Source of the DNA: Clostridium yunnanense
GTDB lineage: Bacteria > Bacillota > Clostridia > Clostridiales > Clostridiaceae
NCBI RefSeq assembly: GCF_016595795.1
Contig: NZ_JAENHN010000046.1
Coordinates: 92,425-156,424 of the forward strand
Reading direction: 5' to 3'
DNA: 64,000 bases
Shown: positions 25,540-35,102 of the stretch, piece after piece
Position numbering within the stretch: position 1 is the stretch's first letter
Layout of the letters: each line of letters begins with the position of its first letter
The notes under the pieces: model-generated
What the model was told of the DNA's origin: nothing
Databases searched by the model: none
The model's input: the letters and a program-made list of their open reading frames with translations, nothing else
Program-made: the position numbers and the translations under genes

Positions 25540-25959
25540 ATGGTTGATGCAAATATTTTAATTGAAAGTAACGATCTAGTTGAGAACTCAACAGTTGTAA
25601 TGGTTAGTACAAATGGTGAAGACGGTTATACTAAGATAAAAGCTATGATGAGATTAAAACATGATGGTTTAAAGAAGTTTTGGCTTAGCACCAATACCTC
25701 AACCAGGATGGTAGAAAGATTAAAAAGCGATAATAAAACAAGCCTATATTTTGTTGATAATGAAAGATTTGCAGGTCTTATGCTTACAGGAACAATTGAA
25801 ATACTACAAGACAGAGCTACGAAGGAAATGTTATGGTCTGATGGTTGCGAGGTTTACTATCCACTTGGAATAGATGATCCAGACTATACTGTATTGCGCT
25901 TTACCTCTAAATCCGCCAACTATTATCGCCATCTAAAAAATGTAACCTTTCAAGTATAG
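25540..25959 (+). CDS. Pyridoxamine 5'-phosphate oxidase-family protein
   Basis: 139 residues of the split-barrel flavin-binding fold: VVMVSTNGEDGYTKIKAMMR, FWLSTNTSTRMVERLKSDN, VDNERFAGLMLTGTIEIL. This is the general stress protein 26-like branch, which usually binds FMN or F420-like cofactors. gagagg precedes the ATG. Single gene; substrate unknown. Confidence 0.85.
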   Translation: MVDANILIESNDLVENSTVVMVSTNGEDGYTKIKAMMRLKHDGLKKFWLSTNTSTRMVERLKSDNKTSLYFVDNERFAGLMLTGTIEILQDRATKEMLWSDGCEVYYPLGIDDPDYTVLRFTSKSANYYRHLKNVTFQV

Positions 25960-26020
25960 ACAAACTACTTCAGTCATTAAACTCCTAGGATAAATTCTAA
26001 TAATAAGTATATCTATAACT
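25955..26020. repeat. Decayed PR-A-like repeat
   Basis: agaCAAACTACTTCA and GGATAAATTCTAAT match the left arm and inner right part of the palindrome at 10498-10589; the middle is deleted. It spans the gap between the oxidase and TetR stop codons. Confidence 0.5.
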
Positions 26021-26582
26021 CACCCTTTATACGCTTCATAACTCCATTTTCCATAAGATCATGCATCAGTAAGACTAACTCTTCTGCACGTAATACTTTA
26101 TCTTCCCTGAACCAATAGCTCATTATACCTATCATAGCTGAAAGCACAAACTCTAATATAAAATCAAATTCTATAGGATTTATATTAGACTTTTCAAGAA
26201 ATGCTTGCTTAATCACAGGCTTAGTGGATTTTTTTAACTTGCTTGCAAATGCAGGATCACCCTTATCTCCAAGTAGCACAGAGTAATATTTACTGTTTTT
26301 CTCATAAAGAGTCATGAACATATCAAGTGGCATTTCCATATCTTGATTTTTAATAGAAATCGGAGGTAGTCCGTGAATATCTGGTATGAGAGAATCTTCA
26401 AGCTTCTCAAGTACATCATAAACATCCGTAAAATACTCATAAAAAGTCCCTCTATTATAACCAGCCTTCTCTGCTATTTCCTTTACAGTTATCTTCTCAA
26501 TTCTCTTTTCGCAATATAGTGCCCAAAACGCATCAAGTAGGTTCTGCTTGGTCTGAGCAGTTATCTCCGGTTTCTTTTTCAT
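26013..26582 (-). CDS. TetR-family repressor
   Basis: 189 residues. The helix-turn-helix is KITVKEIAEKAGYNRGTFYE followed by YFTDVYDVLE; the C-terminal domain is unspecific. aggagtgag precedes the ATG. It is divergent from a macrolide-type glycosyltransferase gene, so it probably represses that gene and itself in response to a drug-like ligand. A 97-bp PR-A copy lies between its start and the divergent promoter. Confidence 0.88.
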   Translation of the reverse strand: MKKKPEITAQTKQNLLDAFWALYCEKRIEKITVKEIAEKAGYNRGTFYEYFTDVYDVLEKLEDSLIPDIHGLPPISIKNQDMEMPLDMFMTLYEKNSKYYSVLLGDKGDPAFASKLKKSTKPVIKQAFLEKSNINPIEFDFILEFVLSAMIGIMSYWFREDKVLRAEELVLLMHDLMENGVMKRIKGEL

Positions 26583-26606
26583 ATTCTCACTCCTGTTCTG
26601 TTCTAA

Positions 26607-26703
26607 AGATGAACAACTTCAGTCCGAAATGTATTTTCAAAACTCCTCTGGATTCTGAGAGGAGAATTTGAAAATATAAATTCAATTATGAAGTGGTTCA
26701 TCT
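26607..26703 (+). repeat. PR-A palindromic repeat, 97 bp
   Basis: Best-preserved copy: AGATGAACAACTTCA ... TGAAGTGGTTCATCT outside, TATTTTCAAAACTCCTCT ... AGAGGAGAATTTGAAAATA inside. It starts 25 bp upstream of the TetR ATG. Confidence 0.85.
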
Positions 26704-26820
26704 ATTCATTCTAATCCAAATCCGACATTTACGATATGTTTGTTGGTTGATGAATGATTGAAGCACATTTATACTGTGAATATACAGTAAGTTGTCGGAT
26801 AATTCAAGGAGGAATAATAT

Positions 26821-28068
26821 ATGATTACAATACTTTGCTCAGGCTCAAGAGGAGATTTTCAACCCTACATTGCTCTAGCACAGGAGTTAAAAGAACTGGG
26901 AAAAGCTGTTCGTATTACTGGCATGAAAGAATTTGAAAGCTTTGTTAAAAGCTATAACATAGATTTTTATCCTATACAGGCAGATTTTAAATCCCTTAAT
27001 GTAGACGAAAATATGCTTAAGGAAGCTCAATCAGCTGATAACCCATTGAAGATGCTTCTAACCTTCAACAAAATGAAAAAATATGGTCTAGATATAGCTA
27101 ATGAATTCTATGCTGCCTGTGAAGGAAGTGAACTAATTATTTATCATCCTGGCTGCACCATAGGTTACTTTGCTGCTGAAAGACTTGGTATACCTGCTAT
27201 CTTGGCTTCTCCATTCCCAATTCACAAAACTAAGGAGCAGACCTCTGTAATTCAGTATGGGAGAGTGAAATCTACTCCATTTAAAAATATAATCAGCTAC
27301 CATATGCTTCAAGGGATGCTGTGGCTTGCATCAAATAATTCTGTAAAATATTTATGGAAGAAAGAATTTAACGGCCTTCCAAAAAACTTTGGCAAACCTT
27401 ATGAACGCCATACAAACAAAAGACAACCAGCGGTTATATCCTGCAGCAACTTTGTATTTAAAAGACCAAGTGACTGGAATGAAAATATACACCAATATGG
27501 ATATTGGTTTGTAAAGGAACCAACTGACTATATACCATCAAAAGAACTATCTGACTTTTTAAGTTCTGGCGAAAAACCTATTTACATTGGATTCGGAAGC
27601 GTATTTCATAAAGATCAAAAAGAAACTCTTTCAAAACTGATTATAGAAGCTCTTTCAAAAACAAATAAACGTGGAATAATCTGCGGAATGGGCAAGATTG
27701 ATAATCTTCCAAGTAATGTAATAGCTGTAGACAGCCTACCTCACACTTGGCTTTTTGATAAAGTGGCGGCAGTATGTCATCACGGAGGGGCAGGAACTAC
27801 CTCTGCAGGTTTTAAAGCTGGTGTTCCAAGCATAATTGTACCTTTTGCCAATGATCAACATGCCTGGGCTCATAGAGCCTATGATCTTAAAGTTGCTTCA
27901 AAGCCTATTCCTATAAAAGAACTAACCTCAGATAATCTTGCTGAAGCCATTAACTATGCTCTTCAAGATAAAATTGTTCAAAATGCAAAAAAATTAGCTC
28001 TAGACATATCTAGTGAAAATGGAGCTAGAGATTGTGCAAAGGTTATTGTAGATAGTATAAGTTTGTAA
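26821..28068 (+). CDS. UGT/MGT-type glycosyltransferase
   Basis: 415 residues with the GT-B fold of the GT1 family. The N-terminal domain opens ITILCSGSRGDFQPYIALAQ; the donor-binding motif is VAAVCHHGGAGTTSAG with PFANDQHAWA following, as in macrolide and sterol glucosyltransferases. It transfers a sugar from a nucleotide donor to a lipophilic acceptor. caaggaggaa precedes the ATG. The divergent TetR gene suggests induction by its acceptor. Confidence 0.88.
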   Translation: MITILCSGSRGDFQPYIALAQELKELGKAVRITGMKEFESFVKSYNIDFYPIQADFKSLNVDENMLKEAQSADNPLKMLLTFNKMKKYGLDIANEFYAACEGSELIIYHPGCTIGYFAAERLGIPAILASPFPIHKTKEQTSVIQYGRVKSTPFKNIISYHMLQGMLWLASNNSVKYLWKKEFNGLPKNFGKPYERHTNKRQPAVISCSNFVFKRPSDWNENIHQYGYWFVKEPTDYIPSKELSDFLSSGEKPIYIGFGSVFHKDQKETLSKLIIEALSKTNKRGIICGMGKIDNLPSNVIAVDSLPHTWLFDKVAAVCHHGGAGTTSAGFKAGVPSIIVPFANDQHAWAHRAYDLKVASKPIPIKELTSDNLAEAINYALQDKIVQNAKKLALDISSENGARDCAKVIVDSISL

Positions 28069-28128
28069 TTTTATTAAATAGAACTGGATTATCTATTTCG
28101 ATGAACTGATAAACTACTTACATTTTAT

Positions 28129-28167
28129 AAAACAGCCTTAAGCAAGGTCATCGCTTAGGGCTGTTTT
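28129..28167 (+). terminator. Terminator of the glycosyltransferase gene
   Basis: AAAACAGCCTTAAGC and GCTTAGGGCTGTTTT pair with a single mismatch around a 9-nt loop, ending in TTTT. A PR-A-like left arm (gataaactactta) lies just before it. Confidence 0.85.
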
Positions 28168-28606
28168 AGTGATTACTTTTAGAGTATGTATTTACCTTTA
28201 ACTTATTGCTCATATATTCAATTATAGTTAAAACATCCAATCATTTCATTCATTATTCACAAAGATTTGTTACATAACAATAGCGTAAAACCTGTTTTTT
28301 CAATCAATATGATAATTACATTAACTCATTACTGTTATTTAGTGTATTATTTATGAGTTATCTTGAGTTTTAATAACATAATAGCACCATATCGTGTTAA
28401 ATGAATTGATATGACAAATTATAGAATTTGCTATATTTTTACACTTAATATATTATCTAACTTGTCCCACATGGTTAATAAACAAAAGAAAGCCATATTA
28501 AAAAGTGAAAAATCATGTTACTCGAGCAACATGCCTAGCTGGATATATTACTTGAAAAATAGAAATCAATGTAATATAAATCTATAATTTTGGGAGGAAT
28601 TTTCTT
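28168..28606. other. Long AT-rich leader region with one palindrome
   Basis: 439 bp upstream of the secreted SH3 protein. No open frame with a ribosome binding site is seen. CATGTT-a-CTCGAG-c-AACATG at 28514-28533 is a 20-bp near-perfect palindrome that could be an operator or RNA hairpin. Confidence 0.45.
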
Positions 28607-28948
28607 ATGAATAAAAAAATATTAAGTTTAACTATTTCAGGAGTCCTTGCATTAACTTCATTACCAGCAACAAGCGCATTAGCAGCAACTTTAGATACTA
28701 CAAATAAAATATCCAGTAATTTTTCAACTGCTAGCACTTCTTATACACAGCTAGACTCAGCATATTTTGTAAGTGCAAAAATATATGCAAGTAAAAGTAC
28801 TTCTTCTAAAGTAGTTGCAACAATTTCACATTCAACTTTACCTATTTACGATTGTGGTAGTAGCAAATTTTATGCAGTAAAAGACATCCCTGGAACATCA
28901 GGCTGGTGTTATGTTAAAATTTCTGATGTAGATCATATTGTCCCATAA
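28607..28948 (+). CDS. Small secreted SH3-domain-like protein
   Basis: 113 residues. A clear signal peptide (MNKKILSLTISGVLALTSLP, cleavage after ...SALAA) is followed by a Ser/Thr-rich spacer and a bacterial SH3-like domain (about 50-113; AKIYASKSTSSKVVATISH, GWCYVKISDVDHIV). Such domains bind cell wall. There is no enzymatic domain. tgggagg precedes the ATG and a strong terminator follows. Likely an exported cell-envelope protein of unknown role. Confidence 0.75.
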   Translation: MNKKILSLTISGVLALTSLPATSALAATLDTTNKISSNFSTASTSYTQLDSAYFVSAKIYASKSTSSKVVATISHSTLPIYDCGSSKFYAVKDIPGTSGWCYVKISDVDHIVP

Positions 28949-28977
28949 GAAGTATCTTTTCTTAAGATAAACTTAAT

Positions 28978-29016
28978 AAAGAGCTAGTAAAACATAATTG
29001 TTTTACTAGCTCTTTT
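28978..29016 (+). terminator. Terminator of the SH3-like protein gene
   Basis: GAGCTAGTAAAACA and TGTTTTACTAGCTC form a perfect 14-bp stem followed by TTTT. Confidence 0.9.
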
Positions 29017-29105
29017 GCTTATTTTAATAAATTATAGATTAATCCAGTTCTATCTATATATCTTCTCTTAATGATTCATAGAGAAACCAATATATATTTA
29101 AGCAA

Positions 29106-29396
29106 TTACGCTACACTATAAATCTTTACATCTGGGTCAGCACTCCATAGTGGCTTAAGGCCAACGAAGACATCATTTTGGAACATATCACTGGATAAAT
29201 AAGCCTTGGCTTCTTCTACGCTATCAAAGCCGTGGAGTACTTGAACGTCCTCATCACGAATTAATAGTTCTTTTGTTAGAGCTCCTTCAATTGTTTCTAA
29301 AAAAGGTCCTCGATAATCGCTATAAATCTTTGCAGCTGCTGCACGGTTTACCTCTTCTATTTTCATTGTGATTTCTAAATAAGCATTTACTTTCAT
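29106..29396 (-). CDS. ABM/YciI-like small protein
   Basis: 96 residues with a ferredoxin-like alpha/beta pattern: MKVNAYLEITMKIEEVNRAA, GPFLETIEGALTKELLIRDE, VLHGFDSVEEAKAYLSSDMF. This fits the antibiotic-biosynthesis-monooxygenase/EthD-type dimeric barrel families. attggaggtaa precedes the ATG. It is divergent from an HxlR regulator 252 bp away, which may control it. Enzyme activity not predictable. Confidence 0.65.
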   Translation of the reverse strand: MKVNAYLEITMKIEEVNRAAAAKIYSDYRGPFLETIEGALTKELLIRDEDVQVLHGFDSVEEAKAYLSSDMFQNDVFVGLKPLWSADPDVKIYSVA

Positions 29397-29648
29397 GGTA
29401 TTACCTCCAATTTTGTTATGTGACTCTTTCTTTTTACTTGAGCCTGGTATAATTATATTTCAGTCACTCTAAGAGAAAAAGATATCAGCAAATTTATGAG
29501 TTACTAATAAATTTCATAGTTACTTGTTAATATACAAATATCCTTCTATAATAATCTTACTTTACCAAAAACAATACAAGCTTATCAATTTCATATTGAA
29601 CCTATTTTTGCTGTATTGTGCTTTTGATATCATAAGGGGATGAGTTAA

Positions 29649-30044
29649 TTGTATCAACATAAAATGGAAGGGGACATACGCTGTCCACTTGAGTATGGTC
29701 TTGAAATTTTCGGTGGGAAATGGAAATCTCGAATCATATGTGTTTTAGCTGAAAAAGGGACTTTACGATATAGCTTACTTCGAAAAGAAATGAGTAATAT
29801 CACTGATGCTGTTTTAGCATCTACTCTTAAGGAGCTCACTGCGGATGATATCGTTCAAAGAAAGTCCTTCGATGAGATTCCTCCTCGTGTTGAATATTGC
29901 CTCACCGAGAAGGGAACTTCTGTAATTCCTATCTTACAGAGTATTTGCAGATGGTCTGGAGCCTATCACAAGGAAGATAATGAAAATACAATGGCACAAT
30001 GTAGAAAATGCGACTATAAACAAGGAAACGGAGGAACTTCTTAA
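29649..30044 (+). CDS. HxlR-family transcriptional regulator
   Basis: 131 residues with the HxlR winged helix: CPLEYGLEIFGGKWKSRIIC, LRYSLLRKEMSNITDAVLAS, TLKEL. Start TTG at 29649 behind aagggg. A C-terminal CRKCDYK pair of Cys might sense redox state or metal, as in some HxlR/YodB proteins. The stop codon directly precedes the start of a GNAT gene, so the two are translationally coupled. Confidence 0.88.
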   Translation: MYQHKMEGDIRCPLEYGLEIFGGKWKSRIICVLAEKGTLRYSLLRKEMSNITDAVLASTLKELTADDIVQRKSFDEIPPRVEYCLTEKGTSVIPILQSICRWSGAYHKEDNENTMAQCRKCDYKQGNGGTS

Positions 30045-30458
30045 ATGATGATTACTTATACTGAGGAAAAAAAGTTTACCAAAGAAGAAGTACAACAATT
30101 ATTTTTATCTGTTGGATGGCTATCTGGACAGTATCCAAGCCGACTATATAAGGCCTTAAAAAATTCTTCTACAGTTTTAACTGCTTGGGATGAAGACAAA
30201 CTAGTTGGTCTCGTAAGAGTACTAGATGATAGTGAAATGGTAGCATACATGCATTATGTTTTGGTACATCCTGATTATCAAGGTCAGAAGATTGCTGGAA
30301 CAATGATTGAAATGATTAAAGAAAAATATAAAGAGTATCTATATCTTGAAATAATGCCTGAAGAAAGAAAAAATGCAGCCTTCTATGAAAAGTTCGGCTT
30401 CAAGATCATGACAGATGGAGTAGCAATGCAACTTTGCAACTTTAATAATAAGTGCTAA
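30045..30458 (+). CDS. GNAT N-acetyltransferase coupled to HxlR
   Basis: 137 residues with a complete GNAT core: YMHYVLVHPDYQGQKIAGTM contains the Q-G-Q-K-I-A acetyl-CoA loop, then AAFYEKFGFKIMTDGVAMQL. aaacggaggaa inside the upstream gene is its ribosome binding site and the ATG follows the HxlR stop codon without a gap. Substrate unknown; co-expression with HxlR suggests a detoxification role. Confidence 0.9.
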   Translation: MMITYTEEKKFTKEEVQQLFLSVGWLSGQYPSRLYKALKNSSTVLTAWDEDKLVGLVRVLDDSEMVAYMHYVLVHPDYQGQKIAGTMIEMIKEKYKEYLYLEIMPEERKNAAFYEKFGFKIMTDGVAMQLCNFNNKC

Positions 30459-30532
30459 TTAGTTCATAAAACTTCACATGTTTGTGTTAAAGGTATATTA
30501 ATGTACCAATTCATTTTGTAAATAACACCTAT

Positions 30533-30584
30533 AATCAAAATAACCCTTTTAGTTCTCTTTATAACTAAAAGGGTTATTTTGATT
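30533..30584. terminator. Bidirectional terminator with 22-bp perfect stem
   Basis: AATCAAAATAACCCTTTTAG (extended by TT) pairs perfectly with its complement at 30563-30584 around an 8-nt loop. The right arm includes bases of the CorC-like stop codon, so it serves both convergent genes. A short PR-A-like piece (aatgtaccaattcatt) lies at 30500-30515. Confidence 0.9.
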
Positions 30585-31878
30585 AATTTTCGGACACACT
30601 TTTAATAAGCACTTTACTAATTCTCTTTCTATCACATTTTAACACTATAAACTCGTAATTCTCATAAACAACCTTATCATTAACTTGTGGGTAAGATGTT
30701 AACTGAGAGTAAATCCATCCTCCAACGGTATCAATATTCTCTGATTCAATAGAGGTATTTAATAATTCATTTATATCATCAAGAATAATTTTGCCATCTA
30801 CAATGTAATTATTATCTTCAGTTTTAGTGATTTCCTCAACTTCATCATCAAACTCATCTTGAATCTCGCCAACGATTTCCTCTAAGATATCCTCATTTGT
30901 TACAAGTCCAGAGGTTCCACCGTATTCATCTATAATTATAGCCATCTGCGCTTTTTCTTTCTTAAATACCTTTAGTAACTCACTGATTGACATAGACTCA
31001 GGAACAAACTTAATCTCCCTAATAATATCTTCTATATTTTCATTACTTCCTTCTATTTTCAGCCTATACAAATCCTTAATGTGAATAAATCCAATTACAT
31101 TATCTTTACTTTTTCTACATACCGGATATCTAGTTAACTGTTCCTTAAGTGCATATGCTATTATTTCCTCAAAAGAATCCTCAAGAAAAATGCATGCCAT
31201 ATCAGTACGAGGTATCATTATATCTTTTACGGTTGTTTCTGAAAAGTCAAATATATTATCTACAAAGGTTAATTCAGTTTTATCTATTAAACCGTGGTTA
31301 TAGCTCTCCGCAACCAATATCTTTATTTCTTCATCGGTATGAGCTGCTTCATGTTCGTCAACTTGGGAAATTCCAAATATCTTTAATACCAAGTTTGTAC
31401 TATGGTTGAAAAGCCACATTATTGGATAGGATATTCTATAAAACATTATAAGCGGTAAAGCTGTGTACATGGCTACCTTCTCTGCACTTATAATTGCAAG
31501 TGATTTAGGCGCCAACTCTCCAAGTACTATATGAAAGCCAGTTATAATTGCAAATCCTAACACAAAAGAAATCGAGTGTATAGCACTTTCTGGTAGATGA
31601 AATAAATGAAATAACGGCATTAACATATCTGCAACAGTAGGCTCTCCTACCCAGCCTAAACCTAAAGAAGCTAAAGTGATACCTAACTGACAAGCTGATA
31701 AGTATGAATTTAGATCCTTAACAACCGTTAAGGTATGCTTTGCGTTTCTATCCCCTTCAAGCACCAAGGTTTCTATCCTAGACTTTCTGACTTTTACCAT
31801 TGCAAATTCTGTTGCAACAAAAAAAGCATTCATAAATACAAGTAATAATACAATAGCAACATTTATTAAAATAATCAT
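30583..31878 (-). CDS. HlyC/CorC-type membrane protein with CBS pair
   Basis: About 431 residues: an N-terminal DUF21 (CNNM) transmembrane domain with four hydrophobic helices, two CBS domains (VKDIMIPRTDMACIFLEDSF; KEKAQMAIIIDEYGGTSGLV) and a C-terminal CorC_HlyC domain (NNYIVDGKIILDDINELLN). Such proteins are implicated in magnesium and divalent cation transport. A TTG at 31899 overlaps the aggagg site, so the ATG at 31878 is the likelier start although its spacing is long. A PR-A copy lies 71 bp upstream. Confidence 0.88.
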   Translation of the reverse strand: MIILINVAIVLLLVFMNAFFVATEFAMVKVRKSRIETLVLEGDRNAKHTLTVVKDLNSYLSACQLGITLASLGLGWVGEPTVADMLMPLFHLFHLPESAIHSISFVLGFAIITGFHIVLGELAPKSLAIISAEKVAMYTALPLIMFYRISYPIMWLFNHSTNLVLKIFGISQVDEHEAAHTDEEIKILVAESYNHGLIDKTELTFVDNIFDFSETTVKDIMIPRTDMACIFLEDSFEEIIAYALKEQLTRYPVCRKSKDNVIGFIHIKDLYRLKIEGSNENIEDIIREIKFVPESMSISELLKVFKKEKAQMAIIIDEYGGTSGLVTNEDILEEIVGEIQDEFDDEVEEITKTEDNNYIVDGKIILDDINELLNTSIESENIDTVGGWIYSQLTSYPQVNDKVVYENYEFIVLKCDRKRISKVLIKSVSEN

Positions 31879-31948
31879 AAATAAGTAAATCCTCCTCAAG
31901 TCATACGTAACGTGTTCTTATTTATATACTTTTCTATATTAAGATATT

Positions 31949-32045
31949 GATGTACCAATTCATAATAAAGCTCATTATTTTTAAATTCTCTCACCAAAAA
32001 CCGTGAGAGTTTTAAAAATGTATTTCGGTTTTAAGTGTTACATCT
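31949..32045 (-). repeat. PR-A palindromic repeat, 97 bp, reverse orientation
   Basis: Reverse complement fits the consensus: GATGTAACACTT outside, ATTTTTAAAACTCTCAC ... GTGAGAGAATTTAAAAATAA inside. The asymmetric interior shows it is inverted relative to the copies at 4734 and 26607. Confidence 0.8.
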
Positions 32046-32122
32046 AGATTTAGCTTATATTATATCATATTTATGTAATGCTTTTGCATAAAGTAAATCG
32101 ATAATTGTAAATAAACAAAGTT

Positions 32123-32230
32123 TTATGTCAAACAACTGTATATTTTCTTTAATTCTTTTGGGTTTGATGATTCAGGAATAATAACACCCCTTTGTACATG
32201 AAAAAGTCCAGTTGTAGCACTTTTCTTAAA
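32123..32230 (-). pseudogene. Relic of an aldo-keto reductase C-terminus
   Basis: The minus strand ends a frame with LFHVQRGVIIPESSNPKELK, KIYSCLT and stop. GVIIPxSSNP is the cofactor-binding motif near the end of aldo-keto reductases. Nothing upstream of it remains. Confidence 0.65.
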
Positions 32231-32238
32231 TAAAACAA

Positions 32239-32273
32239 AAAAATGTCAACATCTTTATATTGTTGACATTTTT
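32239..32273. terminator. Terminator
   Basis: AAAAATGTCAACA and TGTTGACATTTTT form a perfect 13-bp stem with a 9-nt loop. It ends transcription from the small gene at 32376-32591. Confidence 0.85.
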
Positions 32274-32375
32274 AACTACTATAATGAATATTTTCTATAT
32301 TTAATTAACATTATTTAAAACAGATAAATCACGTATATCCTAAAGTTATTTTTTAAATTCTTTAACAGGTTATGC

Positions 32376-32591
32376 TTATTCTATTGTTACTTCTATCCTT
32401 TTTAATTTTTCTTGCACTTCGAAAAATTTTTCTGCTAGTTCATCATACTTATCATCTAAATATTTTCTTACTGCTTCATCTTCCGTTTTCCCCTTTTCTT
32501 CCATCAACTTATCCATATCACTCATTATCGAAAAAAACTCCATAGCTATAATATATGCTGATCCAGCATTTGATATAAAATCTGCTATCAT
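32376..32591 (-). CDS. Small helical protein of unknown function
   Basis: About 71 residues from ATG at 32591, seven bases after aaagggg. A moderately hydrophobic N-terminal segment (ADFISNAGSAYIIAMEFFSI) is followed by a charged, Lys/Glu-rich coiled-coil-like tail (DKYDELAEKFFEVQEKLKRI). No family recognised. It precedes its own terminator and may be downstream of the GH1-MCP-SDR unit, 183 bp from the SDR stop. Confidence 0.5.
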   Translation of the reverse strand: MIADFISNAGSAYIIAMEFFSIMSDMDKLMEEKGKTEDEAVRKYLDDKYDELAEKFFEVQEKLKRIEVTIE

Positions 32592-32773
32592 ATCTCTTGT
32601 CCCCTTTTTTATGATATTTTTAATATGTTCTATCAACTTATTTAATTTACAGCTTGTATTATCTTGAGAGTTTTAGTGGAGCAAGCTTCCAGCATGAATC
32701 TTATTTGACAACTTCATATACAAGTCCAATCTATCTAGAAATACTATTCGTTAGCTTTAAAATTAGATATTAT

Positions 32774-33598
32774 CTACTTCATCTTTAGAGGATTCACTCC
32801 CGATGCCACACACCCTCCATCGCAAAGTATATCTGTTCCTGTTAAATAGCTTGCCTTATCGCTTACACAAAAAGCCAATAAGTTTGCAATCTCTTCTACA
32901 TCTCCATAGCGCTTTATTGCACAGTGTTCTATGAAGCCATCAGTATCTTCTTTTTCTAGTTCTGCCATCGGTGTCTTAAAAGACCCCGGAGTTATTGAGA
33001 GTACTCGAATTCCCTTTTGTCCAAACTTTGCAGCATCAGTTTTGGCGTACCAGATAACAAAGTTTTTAGAAATACTATATGCCACTCCTGATCTTTGTTT
33101 TTTGGGAAAAAGATTTACTCTTGCCATCATCTTTTTCATAAAGATCTCTTTATCGATTCTACTGTACTTATACCCACTCACTGGCATAATAATTTTTGGT
33201 GTAAGATATGCTGACATAGATGATACATCTATAATACAGGATCCTTCCTCCATAACATTATAAAAAGCCTCATTCATATTTATAGTACCTATAGCATTGG
33301 CTTCCATAATTGTTCTTGCTTCACCCATATGAGGTGACATACCAGCGGCATGTATAACTGAAGAAACAGTTCCTACCTCTTTTGCATGCTCAGCTAATTT
33401 ATCCACAGAAGTACGATCCGATATGTCGCAGGCAAAAGCTTCCGCTTCAATTCCTTCCGTTTCTAATTCCTTTAATGCACTTTCAAGCTTTTTTACTGTT
33501 CTTCCTACAATAATGATATGATTTTCTTTTCCTAATATCTTAGCAGTAGCAAGCCCAATTCCACTTCCACCACCGGTTATTACGCATACTTTCTTCAT
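32774..33598 (-). CDS. Short-chain dehydrogenase/reductase (SDR 1)
   Basis: 274 residues of the classical SDR fold: cofactor motif TGGGSGIG (8-15), DVSS with the catalytic Ser, AYSISK with the Tyr-x3-Lys pair and the PG motif ITPGSFKTP. An insertion of about 30 residues (KYSRIDKEIFMKKMMARVNL) precedes the Tyr, as in some hydroxysteroid-type SDRs. The start lies nine bases after the chemoreceptor gene, so it belongs to the GH1-MCP-SDR transcript. It probably oxidises a sugar or aglycone alcohol; substrate unknown. Confidence 0.85.
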   Translation of the reverse strand: MKKVCVITGGGSGIGLATAKILGKENHIIIVGRTVKKLESALKELETEGIEAEAFACDISDRTSVDKLAEHAKEVGTVSSVIHAAGMSPHMGEARTIMEANAIGTINMNEAFYNVMEEGSCIIDVSSMSAYLTPKIIMPVSGYKYSRIDKEIFMKKMMARVNLFPKKQRSGVAYSISKNFVIWYAKTDAAKFGQKGIRVLSITPGSFKTPMAELEKEDTDGFIEHCAIKRYGDVEEIANLLAFCVSDKASYLTGTDILCDGGCVASGVNPLKMK

Positions 33599-33607
33599 TA
33601 AATACTC

Positions 33608-35068
33608 CTACCTATCTTTCTCAATCAATTCCTGTAATCTTGTGCTAGATTTACTAATTTGTTTAACTACTCCATAAATATCCTCTATATTAGCATTCTG
33701 CTCTTCTGTAGTTGCAAGCATTTCTTCTGTTGCTGCGGAATGCTCTTCAGATATCATTGCAATATTTTCTGATTGTTGCCTTATTTGTTTAAATATTAAG
33801 CTTATATTCTCTGTCATCTTTAGTTCGTCTGATATATATTCATCAATATTTTTGAAGGATGATTTAATTCTCTCAAAGCCTTCATTTACCTCATTGGTTA
33901 ATGCTTGTCCTTCTATTACCGCAATACTTCCATTATTGACTTTCTCCAATACTAATAAGGTTTTTCCCTTTATTTCATTGATAATCTTATCTATCTGTTT
34001 AACTGTACTTGAACTTTGCTCAGCAAGCTTTCTAACTTCATCTGCAACAACTGCAAAGCCTTTTCCAGATTCACCAGCTCTTGCAGCTTCAATTGCAGCG
34101 TTTAATGCCAATAAATTAGTCTGTTCAGAAATACCTACTATGCTAGTAAGTAATTTATTTATATCATCCATGCTGTTATTAAGTTCTTGAACAGTTTTTA
34201 CAGATTCACCTACTGCAACACTTATGACTCCCATATGCTTATCCATGTGATTTATTTTGTTTGATCCTTCAAAAACTGTTTGTACAGTTTCAGTTGAAGT
34301 TTCAGCAAGATAATTTGATAAATTATTGATTTCTGTCATCTTTTCATCTGCTTCATTGATTATCTGACTTATATTATTAATACTTTCAGTCTGTTCCACA
34401 ATACCTTTTGTTATTTCCTTCACCGTAACGGCCATTGAATCACTTATTTTTTTTACTATTTCAACACTTTCATTACAACTGGATATATCATCATTTAGTA
34501 AAACGGTGCTATTGTGAACTACTTTTACAGCATCATCTAAGGAGTTTAAGGTCTCCTTTGCTTCTACTTCTTTTTCAGTGGCAATACTTATTAAATCCTT
34601 TCCCCACTTACATAAATAAAATAGAATTGTGGTAACAACCCCGATGCAAGCTATCGTAGCAATGAAAATCCATCCTTCAAAGCTTTTGCTTATTAATTGA
34701 GTTATTACTAACATAAAATTATAAAAAGTGCCACAGATCAATAGATATACCTTATTTAAATATAATGCTGAAACGCAAAGTCCAATCATTGCTAACATTC
34801 CTGCAATATATTGGTTTGATAGAGTAAATAAGGTTGGAAAAATATAACTCATTATTATTATTAAACCTGTGGCGTTTGGAAAAATCTTTTTATATACGAA
34901 GATTGAAGACATAAAAACTCCTATGATGCTAACCAAAAGTCTCATAGCACCTATAGTTGTGGGCTGTTTCATAACGCCATATGTAGAGCCTATTAAAAAA
35001 ATCCATAGTATTGGTACAATTGCTTTACTAACCTTTATTGTATGGTTTAGCATATTATCATTTTTCAT
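33608..35068 (-). CDS. Methyl-accepting chemotaxis protein without periplasmic domain
   Basis: 486 residues. Residues 1-165 contain about six hydrophobic helices with only short loops, so the sensor is the membrane bundle itself. The cytoplasmic signalling part has the conserved hairpin [20 protein letters not shown] and [16 protein letters not shown]. It would contact CheA/CheW, which are not encoded here. It lies 34 bp after GH1 with no terminator between, and 9 bp before SDR 1, so it appears to be made with the glycosidase. Confidence 0.9.
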   Translation of the reverse strand: MKNDNMLNHTIKVSKAIVPILWIFLIGSTYGVMKQPTTIGAMRLLVSIIGVFMSSIFVYKKIFPNATGLIIIMSYIFPTLFTLSNQYIAGMLAMIGLCVSALYLNKVYLLICGTFYNFMLVITQLISKSFEGWIFIATIACIGVVTTILFYLCKWGKDLISIATEKEVEAKETLNSLDDAVKVVHNSTVLLNDDISSCNESVEIVKKISDSMAVTVKEITKGIVEQTESINNISQIINEADEKMTEINNLSNYLAETSTETVQTVFEGSNKINHMDKHMGVISVAVGESVKTVQELNNSMDDINKLLTSIVGISEQTNLLALNAAIEAARAGESGKGFAVVADEVRKLAEQSSSTVKQIDKIINEIKGKTLLVLEKVNNGSIAVIEGQALTNEVNEGFERIKSSFKNIDEYISDELKMTENISLIFKQIRQQSENIAMISEEHSAATEEMLATTEEQNANIEDIYGVVKQISKSSTRLQELIEKDR

Positions 35069-35102
35069 TAGTACTTACTCCTCGCATTTTTAGCCAAAAA
35101 GT

